Assembly: GCF_004114975.1 (NCBI RefSeq)
Contig: NZ_CP030051.1
Location: forward strand, 1,612,001-1,676,000
DNA from: Bradyrhizobium guangdongense
GTDB lineage: Bacteria > Pseudomonadota > Alphaproteobacteria > Rhizobiales > Xanthobacteraceae
Direction: 5' to 3'
DNA: 64,000 bases
Shown: piece by piece, positions 52,380 through 62,428 of the stretch
Layout of the letters: each line of letters begins with the position of its first letter
Position numbering within the stretch: the first letter of the stretch is position 1
Position numbers and translations under genes: made by a program
The notes under the pieces: model-generated
Databases searched by the model: none
What the model was told of the DNA's origin: nothing
What the model saw: only the letters and a program-made list of their open reading frames with translations

Positions 52380-54953
52380 ATGATCCAGACTGCCCTTGCC
52401 ATCCGGACCGCTTCGATCGACACCGATTCCGATATCCGGCTCGAAGAGCGCATCGAGGCCGCATGTGCGCGCGTCGCGCCGCTCTGGCCGCTCAAGCATT
52501 TCGTCGCCGTCAATCCATTCCTCGGCTTCACCGGGCAGAGCTTCGCGGCCACGGCCGCGACGTTCGAACGGGTGGTTCGCACTCGGATCCTGATGCCGCG
52601 CGCCTTCTACCGGAAGGCGCTCGATCAAGGCCGCATCGACGATGCGGCGCTGGCGCAGGCGCTGCAACTCCACTCCGAGGCGGGTCTCGACCTCGATGGG
52701 CTCAAGCGGGCGCTTGGCTCGGACGCGCCGCCTGGTGCGCCGCCGGCCGTGGTGGCCACCGTTGCTGAAGTGCTGGACCGTCTCGCCACCGGCGACCGCT
52801 ATGTCTCGCTGGTGTCGTTCATGATCGACGAGATCTCCGCCTTCTGCGCCAGCTATTTCGACGAGGGCCAGGCAAACTGGCAGAATCCGGCGCGCAGGCT
52901 CAAGCCTTACACCGCGTGGCGCACCCTCGCGATCTACGATCGCAATCCGGAGGTGATGGGAATTGCCGGCTTCCGCAAAACGGTGGCGGCGCTTCCTCGC
53001 AATCCCGTGCAGGCAATCGCAGTCATCGTCGAGCGGCTCGGCATTCCCGCGCGCGCGGTGGAGGATTATCTCGTGCGCGCGCTGTTCGACCTCAATTGGT
53101 CGGCTTACGCCCGTTATGTTGGATGGAGCGCTCAGCTCGAAGGCCGGCGCGACGATACGCTGGTCGAGCTGCTCGCGATCCGGCTGGCCTGGGGTTTTGC
53201 GCTGTTCGAGGCCAGGACCGATGCGGCTTTCAGGGCGGCCTGGGCCGAGGCCATGGACGAAGCCGCAAAGCTGCCGGTCGATCATCGACTCGACGAGAGG
53301 CCTGAACTTGCCGTCGATGTCATCCTGCAGGAGGCGTACGAGATCGTGTTTCGCCGTAACCTCGTGGGGCAACTCGCGGCCAATGCTTCGGCCCAACGAG
53401 CAGCGCGGCCCGCCGTTCGGCCGGCAGTGCAAGCGGCATTCTGCATCGACGTGCGCTCGGAGATCTTCAGGCGCGCGCTCGAGACGGCCTGCCCCGAGGC
53501 GGAAACGATCGGCTTTGCCGGCTTCTTCGGCTTTCCGATCGAGTATGTTCCGATCGGTCACTTCCGCGGCGGGGCGCAATGTCCGGTGCTGCTCAAGCCC
53601 GCCTTCATCATTTGCGAGACGGTCAAGGATGCCGATGCCGTCGAGGAAGCCGAAGTGCTCGGCTTGCGGTTGCTGCGCCGGCGAGTTGCAAAGGCCTTCA
53701 AATCGTTCAAGGTCTCGGCGGTGTCCTCCTTCTCCTACGTCGAGACGGCGGGCCTCGGTTTTGCCGCCAAGATCGCGACCGACAGCGCAGGGGTGACCCG
53801 GCCGGTGCCGTCGCCCGTCATCGACGGCCTTGATCCTGATATCGCCGCCCGGGTCAGCCCGCGGATTGCTCCGGGCCAGCTGGAAGGCCGCCCCACCGGG
53901 TTTGCAGGAACCCAGGCCGTCGACATGGCCGAGGCGGTGTTGAAGGCGATGTCCCTCACCGGGCCTTTCGCGCGGCTCGTGCTGCTGGCCGGCCATGGCA
54001 GCAGCACGACCAACAACCCGCATGCTTCGGGGCTGGACTGCGGCGCTTGCGGCGGCCACACCGGCGAGGCCAATGCACGCGTCGCGGCGGCAATCCTGAA
54101 CGATGCCGGTGTGCGCGAAGGGTTGCGCAAACGCGGCATCGACATTCCCGCCGATTGCTGGTTTGTCGGCGCGCTGCACGACACCACGACCGATGACGTG
54201 AAGCTCTTTGACGAGCAGGATGTGCCCGCCGGTCTCGCGGCCGATCTGGCGCGGCTCAAAACGGCTCTGGCACAGGCCGCGCATCTGGCAAGGCTCGAAC
54301 GCCGCGCGTTGCTCGGCATCAAGGATGCCGTCAGCGTCGACGACGCGATCAAAGCCCGCAGTCGTGACTGGTCGCAGGTTCGGCCCGAATGGGGCCTCGC
54401 CGGCAACGCTGCCTTCATCGCCGCCCCGCGCAGCGTCACGCGCGGTCTCGATCTGTCCGGGCGCGCCTTCCTGCACTCCTACATGCACGAGCAAGACCGG
54501 GACTGTCGTGTGCTGGAGCTGATCATGACGGCGCCGATGGTGGTCGCGAGCTGGATCAATCTGCAATATTACGGCTCGACCGTGAACAATTCGGCGTTCG
54601 GCAGCGGCAACAAGGTGCTGCACAACATCGTCGGCCAGCTTGGGGTGCTCGAGGGTAATGCAGGCGATCTCCGGGTCGGACTGCCGTGGCAGTCCGTTCA
54701 TGACGGAAAGCGCTTCATCCACGAGCCGGTTCGTCTCAACGTCTTCATCGCGGCGCCGGAGGCCGCGATGGACGATGTTCTGCGTCGGCATCCCGGGGTC
54801 TGCGATCTCGTCGTCAACGGCTGGGTCATGCTGCATTCGCTCGGCGACAGTCAGGAGACTATCCGCCGCTGCGTGGAGCCCGGCGTCTGGACAGAGGTTC
54901 AAGGTGTTCTGCCCCCGTTGGGGCGGCCACTCCTCGGTGATCCAAATCCATAA
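52380..54953 (+). CDS. dabA: DAB inorganic carbon transporter, carbonic-anhydrase-like subunit DabA
   Basis: An 857-residue DUF2309 protein. The zinc-site residues expected for DabA are present: Cys355 and Asp357 (FCIDVRSE), His539 (LAGHGSSTTNNP) and Cys554 (LDCGACGG); the His-to-Cys spacing of 15 equals that of the characterised protein as I remember it. It is thought to hydrate CO2 on one side of the membrane, coupled to DabB. Other marks: KHFVAVNPFLGF near the start, and DRDCRVLELIMTAPMVVASWINLQYYGSTVN near the end. Confidence 0.95.
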   Translation: MIQTALAIRTASIDTDSDIRLEERIEAACARVAPLWPLKHFVAVNPFLGFTGQSFAATAATFERVVRTRILMPRAFYRKALDQGRIDDAALAQALQLHSEAGLDLDGLKRALGSDAPPGAPPAVVATVAEVLDRLATGDRYVSLVSFMIDEISAFCASYFDEGQANWQNPARRLKPYTAWRTLAIYDRNPEVMGIAGFRKTVAALPRNPVQAIAVIVERLGIPARAVEDYLVRALFDLNWSAYARYVGWSAQLEGRRDDTLVELLAIRLAWGFALFEARTDAAFRAAWAEAMDEAAKLPVDHRLDERPELAVDVILQEAYEIVFRRNLVGQLAANASAQRAARPAVRPAVQAAFCIDVRSEIFRRALETACPEAETIGFAGFFGFPIEYVPIGHFRGGAQCPVLLKPAFIICETVKDADAVEEAEVLGLRLLRRRVAKAFKSFKVSAVSSFSYVETAGLGFAAKIATDSAGVTRPVPSPVIDGLDPDIAARVSPRIAPGQLEGRPTGFAGTQAVDMAEAVLKAMSLTGPFARLVLLAGHGSSTTNNPHASGLDCGACGGHTGEANARVAAAILNDAGVREGLRKRGIDIPADCWFVGALHDTTTDDVKLFDEQDVPAGLAADLARLKTALAQAAHLARLERRALLGIKDAVSVDDAIKARSRDWSQVRPEWGLAGNAAFIAAPRSVTRGLDLSGRAFLHSYMHEQDRDCRVLELIMTAPMVVASWINLQYYGSTVNNSAFGSGNKVLHNIVGQLGVLEGNAGDLRVGLPWQSVHDGKRFIHEPVRLNVFIAAPEAAMDDVLRRHPGVCDLVVNGWVMLHSLGDSQETIRRCVEPGVWTEVQGVLPPLGRPLLGDPNP

Positions 54954-54999
54954 TGAACGAGTTGAGAAACCAAAATCACTGTCCAATCAAACGCCGGTC

Positions 55000-55170
55000 A
55001 TGACCGATGAGCAAATGCCGCCATCCCCGCGGCCGACTGGCGAACGGGGGCGCCGCTGCCCCAACTGCGCAGGCCTTTTCCGTCTCTCCCATTCGTTCCT
55101 CGACCCAATAAAGGGAAACACGGTTCGACTTTATCGGTGCGCCTGCGGCGAACACATCTGGGATGATTGA
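55000..55170 (+). CDS. Small zinc-ribbon-like protein after dabA
   Basis: A 56-residue protein: hydrophilic start, then CPNCAGLFRLSHSFLDP and VRLYRCACGEHIWDD. The CxxC and CxC pairs suggest a single zinc ribbon. No ribosome site is clear before the ATG at 55000, but the closing ribbon reads as real protein and such orphans are common in Bradyrhizobium. It follows dabA after 46 bases, so cotranscription is possible. Role unknown. Confidence 0.55.
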   Translation: MTDEQMPPSPRPTGERGRRCPNCAGLFRLSHSFLDPIKGNTVRLYRCACGEHIWDD

Positions 55171-55354
55171 GCGGGAGCGCTGCGAACGTCTGTTTCCTCC
55201 CATCGGCGAGGGTCCGTCGGCGCTCTCCGCTCCGAGGTCGATCTCGGCCGTCAACACGTTGCGATGGCATCCGTCCCCATCGCTAGGGACAGACAACGGC
55301 GCCCGAATTCGTTAGTCTTGTCCGAAAGACAGGAGAGACCCGGAGGAGCCCGCC

Positions 55355-56518
55355 TTGAGCACCGCGCCGCGCATCGACATCGACCCCGTCGCGTTCTGGG
55401 CCGACCCCTATCCGATGCTCGCCAAGATGCGCAAGGAAGCGCCGATCGCGTTCGTGCCGCAGCTCGGCTCGACGCTGTTGGCGAGCCGCGACGACATCTC
55501 GATCTCCGAGAAGCAGATCGACGTGTTCTCTTCCCACCAGCCCGCCGGCCTGATGAACCGGCTGATGGGCCACAACATGATGCGCAAGGACGGCGAGGCG
55601 CATCAGCTCGAGCGGCGCGCGATTTTTCCGACGGTGTCGCCGAAGACGGTGAAGGCGCACTGGACGGCGCTGTTCCAGGCCCATGCCGACCGCATCCTCG
55701 ATGCGATCGCGCCGGGGCGGATCGATCTCATGCGCGACTTCGCGCTGCCATTCTCCGGCGAGTGCCTGAAGTCGATCACCGGCCTCACCAATATCGGCTT
55801 CGCGGACATGGACGCGTGGTCGCAAGGAATGATCGAGGGCATCGCCAATTACGGCGGTGATCCCGCGATCGAGGCGCGCTGCCATGCCGCGACCTCGGGC
55901 ATCGATGCCGCCATCGACGACATCCTGCCGGTCATGAGGAAAAACCCGGACCAAAGCATTCTCGGTGTGCTCCTTGCCTCCGGCATGCCGATGGAGAGCG
56001 TGCGTGCCAACGTCAAGCTCGCGATCTCAGGCGGCCAGAACGAGCCGCGCAAGGCGATCGCCGGCACGGTGTGGGCGCTGCTGACGCATCCCGCGCAGCT
56101 CGATCTCGTGCGCAGGGGCGAGGTGACGTGGCTTGCGGCGTTCGAGGAATATGCCCGCTGGATCTCGCCGATCGGCATGTCGCCGCGGCGCATCGCCAAG
56201 CCCTGGACCATTCGCGATGTCTCCTTCGAGCTCGATGAGCGCGTGTTCCTGATGTTCGGTTCTGCCAACCGCGACGAGAAGCATTTCGAGCGCGCCGACG
56301 AATTCGACGTGCGGCGCGACACCTCCAGGAGCGTTGCCTTCGGCGCCGGCCCGCATTTCTGCGCCGGAGCCTTCGCCTCGCGGGCGATGATCGCCGACGT
56401 CGCGCTGCCGACATTGTTCGCCCGTGCCAGGAAACTCGAGATCGCCGACGATGAGCCGATCCGGATCGGCGGCTGGGCGTTCCGCGGGCTGCAGAACCTG
56501 CCGGTGAGGTGGCACTGA
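55355..56518 (+). CDS. Cytochrome P450 with atypical I-helix (TTG start)
   Basis: A 387-residue class I bacterial P450. The haem Cys336 is in FGAGPHFCAGAF, the ExxR pair is Glu265-Arg268 (EEYAR), and the K-helix and PxxR-like region follow. The I-helix, normally AGxDTT, reads ISGGQNEPRK (224-233), lacking the acid-alcohol pair that activates oxygen. The TTG at 55355 has GGAGGAG six bases before it. No ferredoxin or reductase gene is adjacent. Substrate unknown; monooxygenase or alternative P450 chemistry are both possible. Confidence 0.9.
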   Translation: MSTAPRIDIDPVAFWADPYPMLAKMRKEAPIAFVPQLGSTLLASRDDISISEKQIDVFSSHQPAGLMNRLMGHNMMRKDGEAHQLERRAIFPTVSPKTVKAHWTALFQAHADRILDAIAPGRIDLMRDFALPFSGECLKSITGLTNIGFADMDAWSQGMIEGIANYGGDPAIEARCHAATSGIDAAIDDILPVMRKNPDQSILGVLLASGMPMESVRANVKLAISGGQNEPRKAIAGTVWALLTHPAQLDLVRRGEVTWLAAFEEYARWISPIGMSPRRIAKPWTIRDVSFELDERVFLMFGSANRDEKHFERADEFDVRRDTSRSVAFGAGPHFCAGAFASRAMIADVALPTLFARARKLEIADDEPIRIGGWAFRGLQNLPVRWH

Positions 56519-56732
56519 CTTTCAACGCACCCTCGCCACAAAGACAGTCTCACATCCGTGTGCGGAAAGAATCTCCCTGCATTCCTCGCCAGGGTCGAAA
56601 GATTAATCATGCGCATCGCACGAGGCGCAGTGCTCGCATCGCTATTTTTCCGCGCGTCTCGACACGCCCGATAAGCCGCACCATCATTCCCGACGCGAAT
56701 GAATGACGGCCACGAGCGGCCGGGAGTGTGGA

Positions 56733-57683
56733 ATGCAGCGTCGGGACTTTCTGAAACTTTCGATGGGCACCGCGGCGGTTGCCGCGTTCGCATCGCATGC
56801 GAACGCGCAAGGCGAGGTGAAGCAAATTCGTATCGGTTACCAGAAGACTGGCGTGCTGGTGATCGCGCGCCAGCAGGCCGTTCTGGAAAAACATTTCACG
56901 CCCCAAGGCATCGACGTGAAGTGGATCGAGTTCTCCTCGGGGCCGCCGATGATGGAAGCGATGAACGTCGGTAGCGTCGATTTCGGTGCGGTCGGCGACT
57001 CCCCGCCGGTGTTCGCGCAGGCGGCGGGAGCTGCGATCGTCTATGCCGCGGGCCAGCCGATCACCAACGGGCAGGGCATCCTGGTGCCGAAGGAGTCGCC
57101 GATCCGCAGCATCGCCGACCTGAAGGGCAAGCGCATCGGCTTCACCAAGGGCTCCAGCGCGCACAACGTCGTGGTGCAGACGCTCGAGCAGGCGGGCCTC
57201 ATCTATGCCGACATCACGCCGGTCTATCTGACGCCGCCCGATGCGGGCCCCGCCTTTGCCAATGGCAGCATCGAGGCCTGGGCGATCTGGGACCCCTATT
57301 TCGCCATCGGCGAAACCAGGCAGAACGGCCGCATCCTGATCAATGCGCGCGAGGTCACCAAGACAAATTCGTTCTACATCGCCAACCGCGATTTCGCGAG
57401 GAATCATGGAACGATCCTGCAGCAGATCGTCGACGTCACGACGGCCGCGGGCAGATGGGCCGAACAGCACCGTGACGAGGTCGCCAGATCGCTCGCCGCG
57501 ATCACCGGGGTCCCGCTGGATATCCAGACGGTCGCGGCCAATCGCGCGAACTTCGTGGTCGGTCCCGTCACCGACGATATCGTGGCGACTCAGCAAGGCG
57601 TCGCCGACCGCTTCTACAAGATCGGGCTGATCCCGAAGCCGATCGTCGTCCGCGACATCGTCTGGCGCAGCACGGCGATCTGA
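56733..57683 (+). CDS. ssuA: Aliphatic sulfonate ABC binding protein, SsuA-like (copy 1)
   Basis: A 316-residue periplasmic binding protein with a Tat-like signal MQRRDFLKLSMGTAAVAAFA. Body marks IRIGYQKTGVLVIARQQ, SGPPMMEAMNVGSVDFGAVGDSPPVFAQAAGA and EAWAIWDPYF are those of SsuA/TauA-type receptors. First gene of a five-gene sulfonate cluster; copy 2 follows after 38 bases. GGGAG lies before the ATG at 56733. The exact sulfonate is unknown. Confidence 0.9.
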   Translation: MQRRDFLKLSMGTAAVAAFASHANAQGEVKQIRIGYQKTGVLVIARQQAVLEKHFTPQGIDVKWIEFSSGPPMMEAMNVGSVDFGAVGDSPPVFAQAAGAAIVYAAGQPITNGQGILVPKESPIRSIADLKGKRIGFTKGSSAHNVVVQTLEQAGLIYADITPVYLTPPDAGPAFANGSIEAWAIWDPYFAIGETRQNGRILINAREVTKTNSFYIANRDFARNHGTILQQIVDVTTAAGRWAEQHRDEVARSLAAITGVPLDIQTVAANRANFVVGPVTDDIVATQQGVADRFYKIGLIPKPIVVRDIVWRSTAI

Positions 57684-57721
57684 TCGTGCCGACCAATCTC
57701 CCCGTTTCGAAAGGTCTGAAC

Positions 57722-58675
57722 ATGAGACGCATCATTCAGCGCCTGATTGCGGCCATCGTGCTGTCGATCGGCATCGTCGCCGCCGCGGTCGGCACCTCCT
57801 ACGGGCAGGACAAGGTGGTCCGCATCGGCTACCAGAAATACGGCAAGCTCGTGCTGCTCAAGAGCAAGGGAACGCTGGAGCCGAAGCTCGCTGCCGACGG
57901 CTACAAGGTGGTGTGGACCGAATTCCCGTCCGGTCCGCCGCTGCTCGAAGCGCTCAATGTCGGCGCGATCGATTTCGGCAACACCGGCGAAGCTCCGCCG
58001 ATCTTCGCGCAGGCCGCCGGCGCGCCGATCCAGTATGTCGCCTACGAGCCGGCGGCGCCGAACGGCGAGGCAATCCTGGTGCCGAACGCCAGCCCGCTGA
58101 AGTCGGTCGCCGATCTCAAGGGCAAGAAGGTCGCGCTGAACAAGGGTTCCAACGTCCACTACCTCCTGGTCAAGGCGCTGGAGAAGGCAGGCGTGAAATA
58201 TGCCGAGATCGAGCCCGTCTTCCTCGCGCCCGCCGATGCGCGCGCCGCCTTCGAGCGCGGCGCGGTCGATGCCTGGGTGATTTGGGATCCGTTCCAGGCC
58301 GGAGCGGAAGCCGCGACCGGCGCGCGCACGCTCGCGGATGGCACCAACACCGTCGCCAACTACCAGTTCTATTTCTCTTCGAAGAAATTCCTCGATGCCA
58401 ATGCCAAGGTTGTCGACGCCGTGCTCGCCGAACTGAGCGCCGTCGACGATTGGGCCAAGGGCGACATCCATGCCGTGGCCGAGCAGCTCGCGCCCTCGAT
58501 CGGCTTGTCGGTTCCGGTGGTCGAGGTCGCCTTGAGGCGGCAGGCCTATGGCATCAAGCCAGTCAGCGAAGCCGTGATCGCCGATCAACAACAGGTCGCA
58601 GACGCGTTCTTCGCGCTGGGCCTGATCCCCAAGGCCATCAAGATTGCCGACGTAGCGCGTAAGTCAGGATCGTGA
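57722..58675 (+). CDS. ssuA: Aliphatic sulfonate ABC binding protein, SsuA-like (copy 2)
   Basis: A 317-residue paralogue of the upstream receptor with a Sec signal (about 1-32, ending SYG). It shares [45 protein letters not shown] and [10 protein letters not shown]. Different signal type and divergent sequence suggest a second ligand range for one permease. GAAAGG precedes the ATG at 57722. The gene runs directly into ssuD. Confidence 0.92.
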   Translation: MRRIIQRLIAAIVLSIGIVAAAVGTSYGQDKVVRIGYQKYGKLVLLKSKGTLEPKLAADGYKVVWTEFPSGPPLLEALNVGAIDFGNTGEAPPIFAQAAGAPIQYVAYEPAAPNGEAILVPNASPLKSVADLKGKKVALNKGSNVHYLLVKALEKAGVKYAEIEPVFLAPADARAAFERGAVDAWVIWDPFQAGAEAATGARTLADGTNTVANYQFYFSSKKFLDANAKVVDAVLAELSAVDDWAKGDIHAVAEQLAPSIGLSVPVVEVALRRQAYGIKPVSEAVIADQQQVADAFFALGLIPKAIKIADVARKSGS

Positions 58676-58683
58676 GCATAGTC

Positions 58684-59850
58684 ATGAGCAAGCAAAGCAA
58701 CACCAACATTCTCTGGTTCCTGCCGACGCACGGCGACGGGCGCTATCTCGGCACCGGCATCGGCGGCCGCGAGGTCAATTTCAACTATCTCCGCCAGATC
58801 GCGCAGGCCGCCGATCAACTCGGTTATTTCGGCGTGCTGATACCGACCGGGCGGTCCTGCGAAGATTCCTGGATCGTCGCGTCCGCGGTGGCGCCGTTCA
58901 CCCAGCGGCTGCGCTATCTCGTCGCCGTTCGCCCCGGGCTGCAATCCCCCAGCGTTGCGGCGCGCATGACCGCGACGCTGGATCGCGTCACGGGCGGCCG
59001 GCTGCTCGTCAATGTCGTTACCGGCGGCGATCCCGTCGAGAACAGGGGCGACGGCGTTTTCCTGGGTCATGACGAGCGCTACGAGGTGACCCGCGAGTTC
59101 TTGGGCGTCTATAGCGATCTGCTGGCCGGCAAGACCGTCACTGTCGAGGGCAAGCACATCCGCATCGAAGGCGGCAAGTTGCTGTTTCATCCCGTGCAAT
59201 CGCCGCGGCCGCCGCTCTATTTCGGCGGCTCCTCGGATGCCGGCATCGACGTCGCGGTCGACACCGTCGACAAATATCTCACCTGGGGTGAGCCGCCGGC
59301 GCTGGTCGCCGAGAAGATCGCGAAGGTGAGAGACGTCGCCGGCTCACGCGGCCGCAAGTTGTCGTTCGGCATCCGTCTTCACGTGATCGTCCGCGAGACC
59401 AATGAAGCGGCCTGGCGCGCCGCTGGCGAGCTGATCAAGCATGTCAGCGACGAGACCATCGCGGCCGCGCAGCAGAACTTCGCGCGCATGGATTCGGTCG
59501 GTCAGCAGCGCATGGCGCAGCTCCATGGCGGCAAGCGCGACAAGCTCGAGATCGCGCCGAACCTCTGGGCCGGTGTCGGCCTCGTGCGCGGCGGCGCCGG
59601 CACGGCGCTGGTCGGCGATCCCCAGACGGTCGCGGCGCGCATCAGGGAGTATCAGGACGTCGGCATCGACACCTTCATCCTGTCCGGCTACCCGCATCTG
59701 GAGGAAGCCTATCGCTTCGCCGAGTTGGTCTTCCCGCTGCTCTCGCTGGAGCAGCCGAGCAACGTGACCAGACTGCACTTCAACGGCGGCCCGTTCGGCG
59801 AGACTGTCGGCAGCGACTACCGTCCGCAGCATCGAGTGTCGCAATCATGA
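58684..59850 (+). CDS. ssuD: FMNH2-dependent alkanesulfonate monooxygenase
   Basis: A 388-residue luciferase-fold enzyme that uses FMNH2 and oxygen to split alkanesulfonates into aldehyde and sulfite. Signatures: [39 protein letters not shown], and [27 protein letters not shown]. The GTG at 58672 overlaps the previous stop (GTGA) and would add four residues; I prefer the ATG at 58684. The stop overlaps the ssuC start (ATGA). Reduced flavin probably comes from the reductase encoded at 61757. Confidence 0.96.
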   Translation: MSKQSNTNILWFLPTHGDGRYLGTGIGGREVNFNYLRQIAQAADQLGYFGVLIPTGRSCEDSWIVASAVAPFTQRLRYLVAVRPGLQSPSVAARMTATLDRVTGGRLLVNVVTGGDPVENRGDGVFLGHDERYEVTREFLGVYSDLLAGKTVTVEGKHIRIEGGKLLFHPVQSPRPPLYFGGSSDAGIDVAVDTVDKYLTWGEPPALVAEKIAKVRDVAGSRGRKLSFGIRLHVIVRETNEAAWRAAGELIKHVSDETIAAAQQNFARMDSVGQQRMAQLHGGKRDKLEIAPNLWAGVGLVRGGAGTALVGDPQTVAARIREYQDVGIDTFILSGYPHLEEAYRFAELVFPLLSLEQPSNVTRLHFNGGPFGETVGSDYRPQHRVSQS

Positions 59851-60653
59851 GCCTCATCGACGGCGTCTCCCTCCCGCGTAAGTTCCGCTTGCCGCGCGTG
59901 GATGGTCTGGTGCAGTGGATCGTGCCGCTCGCCATCATCGCGATCTGGCAAGCGGCCTGCGTCACCGGTCTCGTGCCGGTGCGCGTCCTGCCGGCGCCGA
60001 GCGATGTCGCACTGGCGGGTTGGAAACTGCTGCTCTCCGGCGAGCTGGTCCGCAACATCTGGGTCTCGTTCTGGCGTGCCTCGATCGGCTTTTTGATCGG
60101 CGGCAGCATCGGCTTCGCCTTCGGACTCGCCAATGGCCTGTCGCAGCTCTCGGCCACGCTCACTGACACCACCCTGCAGATGGTGCGCAACGTGCCGCAT
60201 CTGGCGTTGATACCGCTGGTGATCCTGTGGTTCGGCATCGACGAGAGCGCGAAGCTGTTCCTCGTCGCGCTCGGGGTCTTCTTCCCGATCTATCTCAACA
60301 CGCTGCACGGCATCCGTACCGTCGATCCGCAGCTGATCGAGATGGGACGCATCTACGGCATGAGCGATGGCGAGCTGTTTCGCCGCGTGATCTTCCCCGG
60401 CGCATTGCCGTCGATCTTCGTCGGCATCCGCTTCGCGCTCGGCATCATGTGGCTGACGCTGATCGTGGCTGAGACCATCGCGGCATCCTCGGGTCTCGGC
60501 TACATGGCGATGCAGGCCCGCGAATTCATGCTGATTGACGTCGTCGTGCTGTCGATCCTGATCTACGCGCTGCTTGGCAAGCTCGCCGACAGCGCCTCCC
60601 GCGTGCTGGAGCGGGCGACGCTCGCCTGGCACCCCGCCTTCCAGAAACGTTGA
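59847..60653 (+). CDS. ssuC: Sulfonate ABC transporter permease
   Basis: A 268-residue inner-membrane permease with six helices and the EAA-loop pattern [33 protein letters not shown] in outline. It belongs to the SsuC/TauC family. Its start overlaps the ssuD stop, which ties transport and desulfonation into one translation unit. Confidence 0.95.
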   Translation: MSLIDGVSLPRKFRLPRVDGLVQWIVPLAIIAIWQAACVTGLVPVRVLPAPSDVALAGWKLLLSGELVRNIWVSFWRASIGFLIGGSIGFAFGLANGLSQLSATLTDTTLQMVRNVPHLALIPLVILWFGIDESAKLFLVALGVFFPIYLNTLHGIRTVDPQLIEMGRIYGMSDGELFRRVIFPGALPSIFVGIRFALGIMWLTLIVAETIAASSGLGYMAMQAREFMLIDVVVLSILIYALLGKLADSASRVLERATLAWHPAFQKR

Positions 60654-60661
60654 GAGTGACA

Positions 60662-61492
60662 ATGCAGACAGCGCTTCGTACAGCCTTTTCCGACAGCGAA
60701 CTCGCCCGCCCCGCCAATTTCGTGCCCCATGCCCGCGTGGCGGAGCGGCCGGTTCACACCAGCGGCCTGCCGCTCAGCATCCGCGGCTTGCGTAAATCCT
60801 TCGGCGACAATGAGGTGCTGCGCGGCATCGATTTGCACATCCCGGCCGGCCAGTTTGTCGCGATCGTCGGCAAGAGCGGCTGCGGCAAGAGCACGCTGCT
60901 GCGCCTCATCGCCGGCCTCGAAAAGATTGACGCCGGCGACATCAACTTTGGCGACGAAGTCCAGGCGGAAGACATCCGCGTGATGTTTCAGGAGCCGCGG
61001 CTGTTGCCTTGGGCGCGGGTGCTCGCCAATGTCGAGGTCGGTCTCGGCCGCGACCGTGCCTCCGGTGACGCGCAATCGCGCGCGGACAAAGCGCTTGCCG
61101 AAGTGGGCCTCGCCGACAAGCGCGAGCAGTGGCCGTCGGTGCTGTCGGGCGGCCAGAAACAGCGCGTCGCGCTCGCTCGCGCGCTGGTGTCCCGGCCGCG
61201 CGTGCTCGCCTTCGACGAGCCGCTCGGTGCGCTGGATGCATTGACCCGGATCTCGATGCAGCGGCTCCTGGAGCGGGTCTGGCGCGACCAGGGCTTTACC
61301 GCGATCCTGGTGACCCACGATGTCTCCGAGGCGGTCGCGCTGGCCGACCGGGTGCTCGTGATCGACCAAGGCCGGATCGCCCATGATGTCGTGGTCAACC
61401 AGGGCAGGCCGCGCGAACGCGGCTCCGCCGAGCTCGCCGCCCTCGAAGCCTGGATCCTGGGGCATCTCTTGTCGGCGGACGATCGTGACTAG
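60662..61492 (+). CDS. ssuB: Sulfonate ABC transporter ATP-binding protein
   Basis: A 276-residue ATPase: Walker [11 protein letters not shown]-loop [11 protein letters not shown], signature [15 protein letters not shown], Walker [17 protein letters not shown], and His in LVTHDVSEA. The LLPW-xxV motif is typical of SsuB/TauB. A 40-residue N-terminal extension ([21 protein letters not shown] in part) precedes the domain. Begins eight bases after ssuC. Confidence 0.95.
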   Translation: MQTALRTAFSDSELARPANFVPHARVAERPVHTSGLPLSIRGLRKSFGDNEVLRGIDLHIPAGQFVAIVGKSGCGKSTLLRLIAGLEKIDAGDINFGDEVQAEDIRVMFQEPRLLPWARVLANVEVGLGRDRASGDAQSRADKALAEVGLADKREQWPSVLSGGQKQRVALARALVSRPRVLAFDEPLGALDALTRISMQRLLERVWRDQGFTAILVTHDVSEAVALADRVLVIDQGRIAHDVVVNQGRPRERGSAELAALEAWILGHLLSADDRD

Positions 61493-61756
61493 GCAAGGAA
61501 ATGACAGCGGAGGCCGTGGGGGAGTCTGTCGCCGGCAGCCGATCCCATGATGCCATCATGCCCCTGTTTTGCCCGACGGGTCAATAAAAATTCGAAAAAA
61601 GAGAAATATGATGTTTGTCGGTGACGGTGGCTACTGTGCATGGGGTTGTTTTCGCGATTTCGTCGTGTGGCAGCTCGAGCCCTGGATTGGCGCGGGCACT
61701 TTCGTCGGCGGACGATCGTACCTAAATACAGCGGACCCCGCTTCGGGGAGCATGCC

Positions 61757-62338
61757 ATGAATCTGGTCCCTCGCGAGCTCATGACCGAAACTGCCGTCTC
61801 CTCCGCCGATTTCCGCGGCGCCATGCGCCACCTCGCCGGCGGCGTCAGCATCATCACCGCCGGACGGGGCAAGGACATCACCGGCATGACGGTGACCTCG
61901 GTCACCTCGCTGTCGATCGATCCGCCGACGCTGCTGGTCAGCATCAACCGCGATGCCTCGTCCTTCCCGCTGATCCGCCGCTACGGTGCGTTCGGCGTGA
62001 ACATCCTCGCCGCCGATCAGCTCGACGTCGCCGAGCGCTTTGCCGGCAGGGGTGGCCTGAAGGGGGCGGATCGTTTCGCGGGCAGCCAGTGGGTCACGGC
62101 CGTCTCCGGCGTGCCGCTGCTGGTCGGCGCCTTGTCCGCGGCCGATTGCGAGGTCGAGGACATCGTCGAGCGGCACTCGCATGGCATCGTCATTGGGCGC
62201 GTCAGGACTATCAACAACTCGGCCCGCACCGCCGCGCTCGCCTATTGGCACGGCCAGTATGTGGCGGTGGACCGGGACGAAGACGCCGCAAGGCTCGCCG
62301 ATGTCAGCGTTCCCGCGCGCAGCCGCCGCGGCGTTTGA
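61757..62338 (+). CDS. Flavin reductase family protein
   Basis: A 193-residue FMN-binding split-barrel flavoprotein: DFRGAMRHLAGGVSIITAGRG, GMTVTSVTSLSIDPPTLLVSINRDASSF and FGVNILAADQLDVAERFAG are the family marks. It is of the HpaC/DIM6-NTAB type and not the SsuE type; the position after ssuB suggests it supplies FMNH2 to SsuD. A 264-base AT-richer gap before it suggests its own promoter. GGGGAG lies seven bases before the ATG. Confidence 0.92.
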   Translation: MNLVPRELMTETAVSSADFRGAMRHLAGGVSIITAGRGKDITGMTVTSVTSLSIDPPTLLVSINRDASSFPLIRRYGAFGVNILAADQLDVAERFAGRGGLKGADRFAGSQWVTAVSGVPLLVGALSAADCEVEDIVERHSHGIVIGRVRTINNSARTAALAYWHGQYVAVDRDEDAARLADVSVPARSRRGV

Positions 62339-62428
62339 CCGCCTCAGGCCGGCGCAGGCTGGCCTTTTCCGCATCATCGCTCTAGAAGCGCCTCGAGCCG
62401 TCCCGCCGGACGGCAATGGAGCGGAACG

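Noticed and set aside
52293..54986. An 897-codon open frame antisense to dabA, longer than dabA itself
   Set aside because: It is rich in Arg, His, Asp and Gln as antisense frames of high-GC genes are, has no recognisable domain, and dabA on the + strand has all its active-site residues.
55264..55860. A 198-codon frame overlapping the P450 gene start
   Set aside because: Arg- and Ala-rich shadow in the +2 frame of the P450; the P450 has a good ribosome site and all motifs.
61569..61760. A 63-codon frame upstream of the flavin reductase
   Set aside because: The start lacks a ribosome site, composition is not protein-like, and it overlaps the probable promoter and the reductase start.
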